From positions 4,340,001 through 4,404,000 of the forward strand of contig CP120722.1 in the NCBI GenBank assembly GCA_029719485.1: 64,000 nt of DNA, given 5' to 3'. How positions within the stretch are numbered: the first letter of the stretch is position 1; the number at the start of each line of letters is the position of its first letter. Made by a program: the position numbers and the translations under genes. This stretch comes from Kiritimatiellota bacterium B12222 (lineage in GTDB: Bacteria > Verrucomicrobiota > Kiritimatiellia > SS1-B-03-39 > UBA6053). Below the pieces are notes generated by a model. The model had not been told where the DNA came from. It searched no databases and saw only the letters and a list, made by a program, of their open reading frames with translations. Positions 63,969 through 64,000 of the stretch are shown piece by piece.

Positions 63969-64000
63969 ATGAAAAAATTTACCCCATCGAGGAACGACAT
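63969..64000 (+). CDS. Start of a truncated gene, possibly a pseudopilin
   Basis: The ATG is preceded by AGGAGA at a good distance. Eleven codons are visible (MKKFTPSRND and part of another). A basic leader of this kind would fit a prepilin signal, but the gene leaves the window before the FTLIE motif would appear, so the product is undetermined. Confidence 0.5.
   Translation, partial: MKKFTPSRND

Overview
The window comes from a Gram-negative bacterium, most likely of the Verrucomicrobiota or a close relative in the PVC group. The evidence is indirect. It encodes outer-membrane biogenesis genes (bamA, skp, lpxD), two PEP-CTERM proteins, several type II secretion-like pseudopilins scattered among carbohydrate genes, LacI regulators beside polysaccharide genes, a DUF4838 protein, and a palindrome of the kind common between genes in that phylum. 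No rRNA, phage, transposase or CRISPR array is visible.

Layout. 1-6.7 kb: the 3' end of tatC, an Uup-type ABC-F ATPase, tRNA-Pro(CGG) with a tandem repeat built on its 3' end, a MarC-family protein, and a putative zinc-regulated operon (COG0523 GTPase, PEP-CTERM surface protein, pseudopilin) behind a 27-bp palindrome. 6.7-15.9 kb: a tightly packed minus-strand housekeeping run, tRNA-Gln-prs-rplY-pth-rpsF-ssb-rpsR-rplI-dnaB-bamA-skp-lpxD. 16.1-25.6 kb: a HerA-like ATPase, a GNAT acetyltransferase and glutamate synthase (gltB-gltD). 25.6-28.2 kb: a repeat island with four copies of a roughly 262-bp hairpin-rich element, a HigBA toxin-antitoxin pair and a small zinc-ribbon gene. 28.2-33.4 kb: a PEP/pyruvate-binding protein with a degenerate KaiC-like N-terminus, NADP-type glutamate dehydrogenase and a membrane-anchored VWA protein. 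33.5-42.7 kb: a minus-strand carbohydrate operon (LacI, TIM-barrel isomerase, PEP-CTERM protein, large DUF4838 enzyme, pseudopilin, HAD phosphatase, ADP-ribosylglycohydrolase).

42.8-51.0 kb holds the most interesting unit. It is an eight-gene, mostly overlapping operon in the order ECF-like sigma factor, unknown protein, Ser/Thr kinase with zinc ribbon and TPRs, FHA protein, PqqD-like peptide chaperone, ATP-grasp ligase, type III PLP decarboxylase, and a urea-transporter-like membrane domain fused to an M23 peptidase. It looks like a kinase-controlled peptide or amino-acid modification system whose product is unknown.

51.1-56.6 kb: an ABC efflux system (adaptor, ATPase, two FtsX-like permeases) flanked by a Cys-containing lipoprotein and a Cys-rich secreted protein. 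56.8-64 kb: a divergent carbohydrate locus with LacI, pseudopilin and a membrane-anchored protein on the minus strand. On the plus strand are a secreted carbohydrate-binding-like protein, a GH57 enzyme and a beta-helix protein. A shared LacI-type operator candidate lies in the divergent promoter and again before the last, truncated gene.

Two patterns recur. Pseudopilin genes overlap the gene before them by four bases, suggesting translational coupling. In addition, at least six genes have a -10 box only 6-7 bases before the ATG, suggesting leaderless mRNAs. All functions are read from sequence alone; no search was run.
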